Of a DNA stretch of 50,646 bases, positions 35,227-43,559 are shown one piece after another (positions within the stretch are counted from its first letter, which is position 1; every line of letters begins with the position of its first letter). The stretch comes from CAZFVY01 sp964522665. Its GTDB lineage: Bacteria; Verrucomicrobiota; Verrucomicrobiia; Limisphaerales; CAZFVY01. A program made the position numbers and the translations under genes. The notes under the pieces were generated by a model. That model saw only the letters and a program-made list of their open reading frames with translations. It did no database searches and was not told the DNA's origin. The stretch covers positions 1 through 50,646 of the forward strand of contig CAZFVY010000048.1 in assembly GCA_964522665.1 (NCBI GenBank), in the 5' to 3' direction.

Positions 35227-35688
35227 TCAGTCCGTCCAACAGCCGATTTGGCGGCCGAAATCCCCGTAGAGCTTGGCCCAGGCGCATTTGTCGTAGTGGG
35301 TGTAATCCTCGAAAATCTCTTCGCCCGCCGCGATGTCGCGGATGGTAATCGACGACAGCCGGTCGGGGACCGTTTTTGAATTGGGTTGAAACGAATGATT
35401 CACCAGGCGGCCGTTGTCCGGAATGAAAAGCAGGGCGTCAAATTCCTTCACGTAGTAGGAGTAGTGCAGGAGGGTTTTGATGAACGCCTGAATCTCCGGC
35501 GATAACGTCGAAGCGCACAACGTCTGGAAATTCACCTGGTTGACGTGAATCAGGTCATCCGGTCCGGCGCTCCACCAGATTGTGTCGCGCGGGATGGCGG
35601 TCTTGGCGAAAAGCCCGAACCCGTGAGTCGAGCTGGAGCGAACCTCGGTGAGGTCGGAGACGGGATTGGGCGCTGTTTTCTTAGACAT
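35227..35688 (-). CDS. SET-domain protein (putative protein-lysine methyltransferase)
   Basis: A compact 153-residue SET-domain protein that would transfer methyl from AdoMet to a lysine side chain. Motifs: HGFGLFAKTAIPRDT at about 22-36 (SET start), LVNHSFQPNS at 95-104 (the N-H-S AdoMet-binding motif), and AAGEEIFEDYT at 120-130 (catalytic ED-Y region). A C-terminal Cys (GCWTD) remains from the post-SET region. Its ATG overlaps the stop of the upstream AdoMet-decarboxylase-family gene by 8 bp, so the two are translated together. Target unknown; the other member of the pair acts on AdoMet or a related substrate, and a shared pathway is likely by position. Confidence 0.87.
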   Translation of the reverse strand: MSKKTAPNPVSDLTEVRSSSTHGFGLFAKTAIPRDTIWWSAGPDDLIHVNQVNFQTLCASTLSPEIQAFIKTLLHYSYYVKEFDALLFIPDNGRLVNHSFQPNSKTVPDRLSSITIRDIAAGEEIFEDYTHYDKCAWAKLYGDFGRQIGCWTD

Positions 35689-36070
35689 GGGGGTTTGGTT
35701 GGCGGCCGAAATCGACCCCGCGAATCAGCAAATGGCTTTCGTGGCGGGTGGGCAGGAGTCGTTCGACGAGGAATTGGACCGCTTGGGGAGCGTCCAAGTG
35801 GCCGCAGGTATAGATGTCGATCGTAACGAATTCGTGCGCGGTCAACGTATGGAGGGAAATTCCTGATTCGATCAGCGGTATCCAACCCGAGAGTCCCGCT
35901 TTGTCGGGAAACTGGTCTTCGGGAGATCGAAAAATGAACGGGGGCGACTGTTTGTGCATCTTCAAGTACAGGGCCAAATCCTCCAACAGGTCGTAACCAA
36001 GAGAGAGGTCATCACAGACCTGGGCGTTCACCCCATACAGATCGACGTGCAAACTTTGTCCGAATGCCAT
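35681..36070 (-). CDS. S-adenosylmethionine decarboxylase family proenzyme (SpeD-like)
   Basis: A 129-residue pyruvoyl-enzyme precursor of the short bacterial AdoMetDC type. The family start SLHVDLYGV and the self-cleavage region LIESGISLHT are present. S69 would become the pyruvoyl group after cleavage at E68-S69; H74 (+5) and C89 (+20, in IDIYTCG) have the exact spacing of the canonical catalytic His and Cys. The residue after the pyruvoyl Ser is Gly rather than the usual His (ESH), and the W-P-E that follows is T-A-H-E here. Either normal AdoMet decarboxylation for spermidine synthesis or a changed substrate is possible. No spermidine synthase is in the window. It overlaps the SET gene by 8 bp. 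Confidence 0.85.
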   Translation of the reverse strand: MAFGQSLHVDLYGVNAQVCDDLSLGYDLLEDLALYLKMHKQSPPFIFRSPEDQFPDKAGLSGWIPLIESGISLHTLTAHEFVTIDIYTCGHLDAPQAVQFLVERLLPTRHESHLLIRGVDFGRQPNPHV

Positions 36071-36221
36071 GTTAATTTACGTTGACGCTGGCGCCTGGTC
36101 GCGCAGGCCGCGGCGGTCGGTCGGTCGAATCCATCGAGCGCATTGATTGGCCGCGCACCGTAAAGTTTGATTGGCTGTCCAGCAAGGCATTTTTCCCGGG
36201 GGAGTTGAGAACGGGTTCGCG

Positions 36222-37379
36222 TCAGAACGCAAAAATCGCGGCGGTCCCCGCGAGGAAGAGTGTCACCAGTATCGCGAACGCCTTCCGGTCGAACCGCCGG
36301 GCGGCCGCCTCGTCGGGCGATTCGGCGATGTTCGCCGATTTGATCGCCGCGATCGTCGCGATGACCAACAACAGATAGGAGAGATTGTGGATGTGATCGA
36401 CCAGGGAAGAGGTCCCCGGCGGCACGTCGCCGCCATAAGCCAAATGGAGGAAAAGGACGGACATCACGGCCATGGCGAAAGCCGAAATCCGGGTGCCAAG
36501 CTCGGTCGGGCCGAGGAAGAAAGCGCACCAGGCCAATAACAGGGTAAAGAAAATCGGCACGACATTCGGCAGAATCGTGCCCAGCACGGGACGGCTGATG
36601 TGCAACGCGAACGTCGCATTCGAGACTTCGTTGTCGCCCTTGGAACGCGGGTCACCAAACGCCGTGCGGTACGTGGCGATCCGGACGACGCCTTTCAATC
36701 CGCGCTTGATCCACGCGGGAATATTGACGGTGTCGTGGATTCCCAGCCCCGGCTCGTCAATGACGTAGGCCAACTCCTGAGCCGTGGCCTTGGCGTCCTC
36801 GATTTCGATGGTCAAGTCCTGCTCATCCACCGGGTAACGCGAAAGGTCGAACGCGTGCCCGAATGAGCCTTGGACATGGTATTGTTGGAGTTTCCGACCA
36901 TCGGGAAGTACCTGTGGGGTGTCAGTTCCGGCGGCGTCGGTGTAGATGGGGCGCTTTTCCGGGCTGACGAGGGAATTCATGAATTCGAACGACTTTGTGG
37001 GATCGTTGTCGCCCTTCCAGAGGAACCAAATGTAGAAATCGGCCGAGTAGGAGTTCGCCCGGATGTCCAGATTCCGGATGCTGTATAAATAGAGGCCGAC
37101 GGTCACGAGTTGGGGAGTGGCATCGGACGAAGCGACCGAGTTTGTCCCGGCGGTCGTCCCGAGAGCGGTGGCGGGGGGAGGGTTCGTCCCCTCGCTGGCC
37201 CGCGCCACGGTCGCGTTTGTCGCCGGGTCACCCGGAGCCGGGGCGGTCCGGCCTTGATACGCGCCAAATCGCGCCAACCCGGCCGTGAGGACAAGGAATA
37301 GGGCGACGACGCACGGCTGATAGTAGGTTTTTCGACGAGATGAATTGTGGCGATTAGGATGATGAAATAAATGATGCAT
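36222..37379 (-). CDS. Bacterial homologue of pentameric ligand-gated ion channels (Cys-loop type)
   Basis: A 385-residue membrane protein. An N-terminal hydrophobic segment (about 22-40) is followed by a Ser/Thr/Pro-rich linker. An extracellular beta-sandwich ligand-binding domain lies at about 90-262 (VTVGLYLYSIRNLDIRANSY, FYIWFLWKGDN, and RYPVDEQDLTIEIED, the counterpart of the conserved F-P-x-D-x-Q Cys-loop motif). Four transmembrane helices then follow: about 264-288, 294-316 (TM2, pore lining), 328-348 and 366-384. The layout matches prokaryotic members of the GLIC/ELIC superfamily. The loop lacks the disulfide Cys pair, as in other bacterial members. Ligand and ion selectivity are unknown. 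The gene stands alone about 150 bp upstream of the decarboxylase/SET pair. Confidence 0.8.
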   Translation of the reverse strand: MHHLFHHPNRHNSSRRKTYYQPCVVALFLVLTAGLARFGAYQGRTAPAPGDPATNATVARASEGTNPPPATALGTTAGTNSVASSDATPQLVTVGLYLYSIRNLDIRANSYSADFYIWFLWKGDNDPTKSFEFMNSLVSPEKRPIYTDAAGTDTPQVLPDGRKLQQYHVQGSFGHAFDLSRYPVDEQDLTIEIEDAKATAQELAYVIDEPGLGIHDTVNIPAWIKRGLKGVVRIATYRTAFGDPRSKGDNEVSNATFALHISRPVLGTILPNVVPIFFTLLLAWCAFFLGPTELGTRISAFAMAVMSVLFLHLAYGGDVPPGTSSLVDHIHNLSYLLLVIATIAAIKSANIAESPDEAAARRFDRKAFAILVTLFLAGTAAIFAF

Positions 37380-38144
37380 TGGCTAAAAGATACGTGAGTC
37401 GTGAAACCGCGCCGAGGGTCGAGTGGTGGTCGATTCAGCCCTGCGACGCGGCGAGGGTTGTCCCCGTCGGTGCGTGGTTAAACGGGCGCGGCACGCTCCG
37501 CGCTAAACACTGACCGAGGCGCCGACTTGACGCTCGGTGGTTCGCGGTACCCCGTTTCAATCGTGACCGAGGGTTCTGTGCGGCAAGGGCCAGTCCATCC
37601 GACACGAAAAGGAGCTCAGCACGGCGTCGTCGCCTGGACCCGGAAGCTGGTCGCCTGATGATCGCGACCATTCGGCTGGCTATAGTAAGCCAGCGCCGAG
37701 GCGTCGAGCGTTGCTGCGATTCAAACATTTGCACAATTTATTCCGCCGTAAAATCCTGACGTTAGATGCCGCGGACTTCAATCGGGCTGCCCGTTCGGAA
37801 CGGGCTGAGTCGCGAGTGTGCCGTAACCCATGCGGCCACCGCTCGCGCCCCGCGCCACAGGCGGAATAGACGTTAATAATGTATTAAAAACAAACCGGCC
37901 CCACTGCGCAAGCCGAAATCGGAAGAGCGCTCCGGCGGGGGCGCTATTACGAAGGCTGCCACTGGGCGTCGTGCGAGCGACTGGGCGTTCGGATCACCGA
38001 TGGTTTCGTTCCTGGATTGGGTTGAACGATTCGGCAACTGAATGGCCCTTCGGAAGCGGAGGGAGCGGCTGGGAGATTGTTAAATTTCAGTAAAGAAAAT
38101 GCTGGACGCGAATCTGAAAGTTTTTTAATTTTCCCGAAACCAAA
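37380..38144. other. Gene-poor region
   Basis: About 760 bp with no credible gene; open frames are short and arginine/proline-rich. An AT-rich patch lies near 37735-37760 and 37870-37895, and again toward 38100. I see no repeats, transposase remnants or tRNA. Confidence 0.5.
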
Positions 38145-38177
38145 CAATAAAAAAGCGGGCATCTTGCGATGCCCGCT
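38145..38177 (-). terminator. Strong rho-independent terminator, minus strand
   Basis: A perfect 10-bp stem (38154-38163 with 38168-38177) with a TTGC loop is followed on the minus strand by six T, then ATTG. No protein gene on the minus strand lies upstream of it within the gap, which points to a non-coding transcript. Confidence 0.85.
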
Positions 38178-38320
38178 AAACCCAAACAACCAAACTAAAC
38201 CTCCTCTACCGTCGGTAGAGTTCGACGGCAGCTCACGGAGCAGGAAATCTTGAGCCGACCCTGCTTCACGAGCACTAACGAACTTACACCAACTCAGACG
38301 GGAGTTCTAGTATTCCTGTT
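38145..38320 (-). ncRNA. Candidate structured RNA gene with its own terminator
   Basis: Read on the minus strand from about 38320 to 38145. A rod of three nested helices can be drawn: 38219-38224 with 38279-38284, 38231-38234 with 38270-38273, and 38239-38244 with 38260-38265, with near-symmetric internal loops and a 15-nt apical loop. A 7-bp hairpin (38204-38210 with 38214-38220) and then the terminator follow. No protein-coding frame precedes the terminator on this strand, and neighbouring genes are far or on the other strand. I do not recognise a known class; it does not match 4.5S RNA, and 6S-like is only a loose idea. A candidate from structure alone. Confidence 0.4.
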
Positions 38321-38624
38321 CAAATTTTTTTGGCCGAGATTGGCGAAATCGCGATCGGCGTGGGAGGTTGCTTGGGTGATCGGCGACGGTGATTGAATCG
38401 CGCGCCAGCGCTCAGATCGCTTTGGCGTGTGAACTGGTAGCTGGACGAAAAAGATCGGGGATTTTCCGGCGCCTCGCGCCTGCCGGACTGGCCGCTGATT
38501 TGGACTTTTGGCGCTTTCGAAGCCTCGGCGTGGATGGGCAAATCAACCGGATTCCGACCGCGCGCGGCCGCGGCGTCTAATTTAAATCATTTAACCCCAA
38601 AGGATATTGAGTTAGGTTCAGGCG

Positions 38625-40001
38625 ATGCGAATTGTAAATTTGAACCCGGCGGCCGAAATCGGCGCCAGCGCGTGGTTTCTCGATATGGAAGGCCACCGCC
38701 TGCTGATGGACGCGGGGACTCACCCGAAACGCGAGGGGCGAGAGAGCCTGCCGCTGTATAACGTAATCAAGCATGAGGAGGTGGACGCGATTGCCCTATC
38801 TCATTGCCATCACGACCACTTAGGCTCGTTGCCGCTGGCCCTGCGGCAATTCCCGAAGGCCCACGTTTTGATGACCGAGCTGAGCTATTTTTTGGTCGAA
38901 CGCGTCCTCCACAATTCGGTCAACGTCATGGTCCGTCAACGGGATGAATTGGGAATCAAGGAATACCCGCTCTATTCCCACGATGAACTCGATGAATTGG
39001 CCCCGCGGTTCCAAGGATTCAAATATAATCGTGAAGTCGCGTGGGCGTCCTATCACAAAACGCGGGCTGGCCACGTCTCGCCGACGCTCGAGTTCCTTGA
39101 TGCCGGTCACGCTCTCGGTTCGGCGGGAATAATGGTCCGCGGACAAAAGGAAACGCTTTTCTATACCGGGGACGTTTCATTTGGCGATCAGACGATTTTG
39201 AAGGGCGCCCGCTTTGAGGATGTCAAAGCCGACGTCCTGATTATGGAAACGACTCGTGGCAACCGACCGGTTCCGGCGGGATTCACCCGCGAAGCCGAAA
39301 TCAATCGGCTGGCCCAAGCGCTCCAAGCCGCGCAACAACGCAAGGGTTGCGTCCTGATGCCGACCTTTGCCTTGGGTCGGACGCAGGAGATTCTCGCTCT
39401 GCTGGCGTTGATGATTCGCGACGGGAAACTAAAACACCAACCGATCTACATTGGGGGTTTGGGCCGCGTGTTCACCGAGATCTACGACTTGGAAGCCCAT
39501 CGAACCCATCGGCGGCTGAGTAACCTTCAACTGCATGAAGCGTTGAACCTCATCGTGCTCGAAAAGGGGCAGGCCGACAAGATGAAGCTAAGCGGCGGGC
39601 GTATATTTGTGCTAACCGCCGGGATGATGAACGAGAATACCGCCGCCCACGGCCTGGCGTTGCGGATGGTGGGTGATGAGCGGCAGGCGATCTTCTTTGT
39701 CGGATACGCCGATCCGAGCACTCCGGGCGGCCGCTTAAAGGCGTCCAAGCCGGGCGAGACTTTCATGTTCAGCCCGAGCGGCGGCCAGTTGACGCGGCGT
39801 TGTCAGGTCGAGGAATTTGATTTGACGGCGCATGCGAATCGCGACGAGTTGCTCGATTTTGTCGGCGAAGTATCGCCCCGCGCGGTGGTGCTCGGACACG
39901 GCGAGGCCGATTCCCGGAATTGGTTCGAATCCCAGATCAACGCCCGTTACCCGAAGATCAAGGTGTTCCAACCGGCCCCCGGGCAGAGCATCGAGGTTTG
40001 A
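38625..40001 (+). CDS. Metallo-beta-lactamase/beta-CASP-fold RNA-processing nuclease
   Basis: A 458-residue CPSF/YSH1-type ribonuclease homologue. The metal site is H60-C-H62-H-D64-H65 (SHCHHDHLG). Further motifs are DAGHALGSAG, GDVSFGDQ, the beta-CASP motif A region (IMETTRGNRP), the FALGRTQE segment and the C-terminal AHANRDELLDF and VLGHGEAD blocks. These enzymes cleave RNA endo- or exonucleolytically in RNA maturation or decay. Length and layout are standard for the bacterial/archaeal short form without KH domains. AGG stands about 8 nt before the ATG. AddB starts 27 bp downstream, so the nuclease is probably co-transcribed with addB-addA. Confidence 0.92.
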   Translation: MRIVNLNPAAEIGASAWFLDMEGHRLLMDAGTHPKREGRESLPLYNVIKHEEVDAIALSHCHHDHLGSLPLALRQFPKAHVLMTELSYFLVERVLHNSVNVMVRQRDELGIKEYPLYSHDELDELAPRFQGFKYNREVAWASYHKTRAGHVSPTLEFLDAGHALGSAGIMVRGQKETLFYTGDVSFGDQTILKGARFEDVKADVLIMETTRGNRPVPAGFTREAEINRLAQALQAAQQRKGCVLMPTFALGRTQEILALLALMIRDGKLKHQPIYIGGLGRVFTEIYDLEAHRTHRRLSNLQLHEALNLIVLEKGQADKMKLSGGRIFVLTAGMMNENTAAHGLALRMVGDERQAIFFVGYADPSTPGGRLKASKPGETFMFSPSGGQLTRRCQVEEFDLTAHANRDELLDFVGEVSPRAVVLGHGEADSRNWFESQINARYPKIKVFQPAPGQSIEV

Positions 40002-40028
40002 CGAGGGCGGCTGAAACGAGGGGCGCGC

Positions 40029-43000
40029 GTGCGAATCCGTTTCCTCCTCGGGCCGGCGGGAAGTGGCAAGACCTTTCGCTGTTTGGAGGAGATTCGGGCG
40101 AGCCTCGAGCTTGCTCCGGATGGGCCGGCGCTGCTCTTGGTGGCGCCGAAACAGGCGACCTTTCAACTGGAACGCCAGTTGCTGGCCGAATCCACGCTGC
40201 AAGGCTACACGCGGCTCGCCATTCTCTCCTTCGAACGGCTGGCGCGTTTCGCCCTCAAGCGCGCCGGTCGGCCGGCGCCGCGCCTGCTTTCCGCGGAAGG
40301 GCGGGTCATGGTGTTGCGGGCGTTGCTGGCGCAGCAGGCCGGCGAGCTTGAACTATTCGGCGCCAGCGCGCGTCGGCCGGGCTTCGCGCAGCGCCTCAGC
40401 GATCTGCTCGGCGAGTTTCAACGGCATCACCAATCCGCCGCTCGTCTGGATGAATTGGCCGCCCTGCCAACCGTCGCGCCGGCGCTCCGCGGGAAGCTGC
40501 GCGATAGCGCGCGGCTGCTCCGGGCCTATCAAGCGTGGCTGGCCGAGCGCGAACTGCAAGACGCCGATCAGTTGCTCGATCTGGCCGCGGACGCGATGCG
40601 GACCCACGCCCCGGCCCGCCCACCGGACGGTGAGACGATGCTGGGCGCGCTCTGGCTCGACGGTTTCGCCGAGTTGACCCCGCAGGAGCTGGCCCTTTTG
40701 TCCGCCTTCGCGCCGGTTTGCGAACGGCTGACGCTCGCGTTCTGCCTGGAACAAGCCCCAAGCGACGACCTGAACTGGCTCTCTACTTGGTCGGGTATCG
40801 CCCATACGTTTCGAAGGTGCTACCAACGCTTGGCTGGCATTGAGGGAGCGGAGCCGATCGTCGAGATTCTGTCGCGCGACCCGAATCGGGGCCGTTTTGC
40901 CGACCAACCGGCGCTGGCGCACCTGGAATCCAATTGGGCGCAACCAAGACCGTTCGAGCCGCCCGCGCCGATCGAGTCCTCGCGCGGCCACATGCCAAGC
41001 GAAGGGGCGTCGGACCCGGCGGAACAAGCCACCGGCGCCGCGTCGATTGCGACGCTTGATCTGGGGATTGGCGTATATGCCTGCGCCAATCCAGAAGCCG
41101 AAGCGATTCTCGCCGCGCGGGAAATCCTGCGCTTTGTCCGGCGGGGCTGGCGTTTTCGCGATTGCGCCGCGCTGGTCCGGGAATTCACCGGCTACGCGGA
41201 AGTCCTCCGCCGGGTTTTCACCCGTTATGAGATTCCGTTTTTTCTCGATCGGCGCGAGCCGGTGGCGCACCACCCCTTGGCCGAATTAACGCGGTACGCC
41301 CTGCGCACGGTGGCGCTCGGCTGGACCCACGATGATTGGTTTGGCGCGCTCAAGACGGGGCTGGTCCCGGCGGACGAGACCGAGATCGATGTCCTGGAGA
41401 ACGAGGCCTTGGCTCGCGGTTGGACGGGGGTCGCGTGGCGTCGCCCGCTGGCGATCGCGGAGGATCTCGCGTTAGCGCGGAGAATCGAGCGAATCCGGGC
41501 CGCGCTTGTCCCGCCGTTTTTGCGACTGGGGCAAGCGCTGGTCCCGTGGTTCCGGACGGGCGAGGCGGCGCCCACCGAGCCGCGTTCAGGGCCGGCCTCG
41601 ACCGCGGAAGGCGAACTCTTGTCCTCGCGATTGACAGGTTCCGACTTGGCGGGGGCGCTGCGCGCGTTTTGGGAAGAGTTGAAGGTCGAAGCCGCTCTCA
41701 CGGAATGGAGCGAATCCGGCGCGCAGCCGATGCATTTGACCGTTTGGACCGAGATGCAGGGCTGGCTGGACAACCTGGCGCTCGCGTTTCCATCCTACCC
41801 GCTCCCGATCCGCGAATGGCTGCCGATTCTCGAGGCCGGGCTGGCGGGCTTGACCGCCGGGGCGGTACCGCCGGCGCTGGATCAGGTTTTGATCGGGGCC
41901 GTCGCGCGTTCCCGCAATCCCGATTTGCAATTCGTCACGCTTTTGGGACTGAACGAATCGGTCTTTCCCGCGACCCCGGCGATCGCGGGCCTTTTGACGG
42001 AAGCGGACCGCGAACAACTCGAAGAACACGGCGCCGAGTTGATCCCCAACAAGCGGTTCCAACTGGGACAGGAACGGTTCTACGGCTACATCGCCTGCAC
42101 CCGCGCGCGGCGGCGCCTCGTGTTGACTTATTCGACCAGGGACACGGCCGGTGACGCGCTCAACCCCTCGCCGTTCGCAGGCCGCGTGATACGGATGTTT
42201 CCGCAGATTACCGCGGCGACGTTCGACGGCGGCGTCGCCTGGCCCGAGGCCGAGCACGCGCGTGAACTGCTGGCGCCGTTATTCCAGTCCGCCGCGTCGG
42301 GAACCCCGGGAGACGATGTCGGCCGGCGGCTGGCGCAGTGGCCGGTGTTCGCCCCCGCGTTTGAACGCTGGCAGCGGCTCCAATCCCTGCGACCGCCGCC
42401 GGAACGGCTTTCCGCCGCGTCCGTGCGATCGCTCTATGGCGCGACGCTCGCCACGTCGGTCAGCGCGCTCGAGGATTTCGCCGCGTGCCCGTTCAAATTC
42501 TTCGTTGGGCGCGGCCTCCTGGCGCGGGAGCGCAAACGTTTCGAGGTGGATGTGCGCGAGCGGGGCAGCTTTCAGCACGAAGTTTTGGAGAAATTTCACC
42601 AATCGGTCAAACGCGAGCGGCGAAATTGGCGGGACCTGTCACCCGCGGAGGCGAGCGAACGAATCGGCGCGATCGGCGCCGAACTGGCCGCGACGTACGG
42701 CGCCGGACTGTTCCAGGCGAGCGACGAGGGCCGCTTTACCGCGGGCCTCCTGATCGCGGCGCTCCAGGAGTTGATGGGAACGTTGATCGGATGGATGGCC
42801 CAATACGAGTTCGACCCGGTGGAAGTCGAACTCGCGTTCGGGCTGCCGCCCCGCCGGCTGCCGGCGTGGGTCATCGATCTGGGCGGCGGGCGCCGGCTGG
42901 AGTTGCGGGGCAAAATCGACCGGGTCGATCTTTACCGGGCGCCGGGCGCGGCTGACGCCCGGACGGTCGTGATTGACTATAAATCGAGCGAAAGAAAGCT

Positions 43001-43559
43001 GGACCCGACGCTACTGCACCATGGACTGCAATTGCAACTGCTCTCCTACCTCGGGTTTTTGGAGCAGTTGACCGGCGCCGACGAGGTATTTGGCGCCGGG
43101 CGGCTTATTCCCGCGGGCGCGTTTTACGTAAGTCTCCGGTCGAATCCCAGCGCCGCCGCGCATCGCCGCGAGGCGCTGGCGGGCGGCAAGAGCCGCTACC
43201 AGCATCAAGGCCGTTTCGTGCTGGAGGATTTGCCGCGATTGGACAATCGGCGTACCAGCCGCGGCGATCAGTTTCGTTACGCCCGGAACAAGGATGGCAG
43301 CCTCTCGGCGCGCGGGAGCGACGCGGTAGCCGCCGGCGAGTTCCAGGCGTTGCTCGCCCACGTTAAGGGCAAACTGGTGGAGTACGGCCAGGAAATCTTC
43401 GCGGGCAACGTGAAGCTCGAGCCTTATCGCAAGGGGACACTGCGGGCGTGTGATCGGTGTGATTTCCTTGCCGCCTGCCGTTTTGACGCATGGCAAGACT
43501 CGTTTCGGGTATTGCGGCCGCCGACGAAGTCAACCGCCACGAAGCCGCCGTCGCCATGA
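40029..43559 (+). CDS. addB: ATP-dependent helicase/deoxyribonuclease subunit B
   Basis: The AddB half of the AddAB double-strand-break resection machine, which produces recombinogenic 3' ends for RecA. It is 1176 residues from GTG 40029. Walker A is GPAGSGKT at 8-15. The helicase-like region has lost most other motifs, as usual for AddB. The iron-sulfur nuclease domain has the first Cys at about 820 (FAACPFKFF) and the C-terminal C1141-x2-C1144-x5-C1150 set (RACDRCDFLAACRF). Between them lies the PD-(D/E)XK nuclease core, GKIDRVDLYR then VVIDYKSS, near residues 960-985. It overlaps addA by 4 bp (ATGA), so the subunits are translationally coupled. Confidence 0.93.
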   Translation: MRIRFLLGPAGSGKTFRCLEEIRASLELAPDGPALLLVAPKQATFQLERQLLAESTLQGYTRLAILSFERLARFALKRAGRPAPRLLSAEGRVMVLRALLAQQAGELELFGASARRPGFAQRLSDLLGEFQRHHQSAARLDELAALPTVAPALRGKLRDSARLLRAYQAWLAERELQDADQLLDLAADAMRTHAPARPPDGETMLGALWLDGFAELTPQELALLSAFAPVCERLTLAFCLEQAPSDDLNWLSTWSGIAHTFRRCYQRLAGIEGAEPIVEILSRDPNRGRFADQPALAHLESNWAQPRPFEPPAPIESSRGHMPSEGASDPAEQATGAASIATLDLGIGVYACANPEAEAILAAREILRFVRRGWRFRDCAALVREFTGYAEVLRRVFTRYEIPFFLDRREPVAHHPLAELTRYALRTVALGWTHDDWFGALKTGLVPADETEIDVLENEALARGWTGVAWRRPLAIAEDLALARRIERIRAALVPPFLRLGQALVPWFRTGEAAPTEPRSGPASTAEGELLSSRLTGSDLAGALRAFWEELKVEAALTEWSESGAQPMHLTVWTEMQGWLDNLALAFPSYPLPIREWLPILEAGLAGLTAGAVPPALDQVLIGAVARSRNPDLQFVTLLGLNESVFPATPAIAGLLTEADREQLEEHGAELIPNKRFQLGQERFYGYIACTRARRRLVLTYSTRDTAGDALNPSPFAGRVIRMFPQITAATFDGGVAWPEAEHARELLAPLFQSAASGTPGDDVGRRLAQWPVFAPAFERWQRLQSLRPPPERLSAASVRSLYGATLATSVSALEDFAACPFKFFVGRGLLARERKRFEVDVRERGSFQHEVLEKFHQSVKRERRNWRDLSPAEASERIGAIGAELAATYGAGLFQASDEGRFTAGLLIAALQELMGTLIGWMAQYEFDPVEVELAFGLPPRRLPAWVIDLGGGRRLELRGKIDRVDLYRAPGAADARTVVIDYKSSERKLDPTLLHHGLQLQLLSYLGFLEQLTGADEVFGAGRLIPAGAFYVSLRSNPSAAAHRREALAGGKSRYQHQGRFVLEDLPRLDNRRTSRGDQFRYARNKDGSLSARGSDAVAAGEFQALLAHVKGKLVEYGQEIFAGNVKLEPYRKGTLRACDRCDFLAACRFDAWQDSFRVLRPPTKSTATKPPSP

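Noticed and set aside
37435..37734. A 99-codon minus frame in the gene-poor region
   Set aside because: Arg/Pro/Ser low-complexity translation without a ribosome binding site or any domain.
39910..39935. TGGTTCGAATCCCAG, similar to a tRNA T-arm
   Set aside because: It lies inside the beta-CASP coding sequence, and no acceptor, D or anticodon stems surround it.
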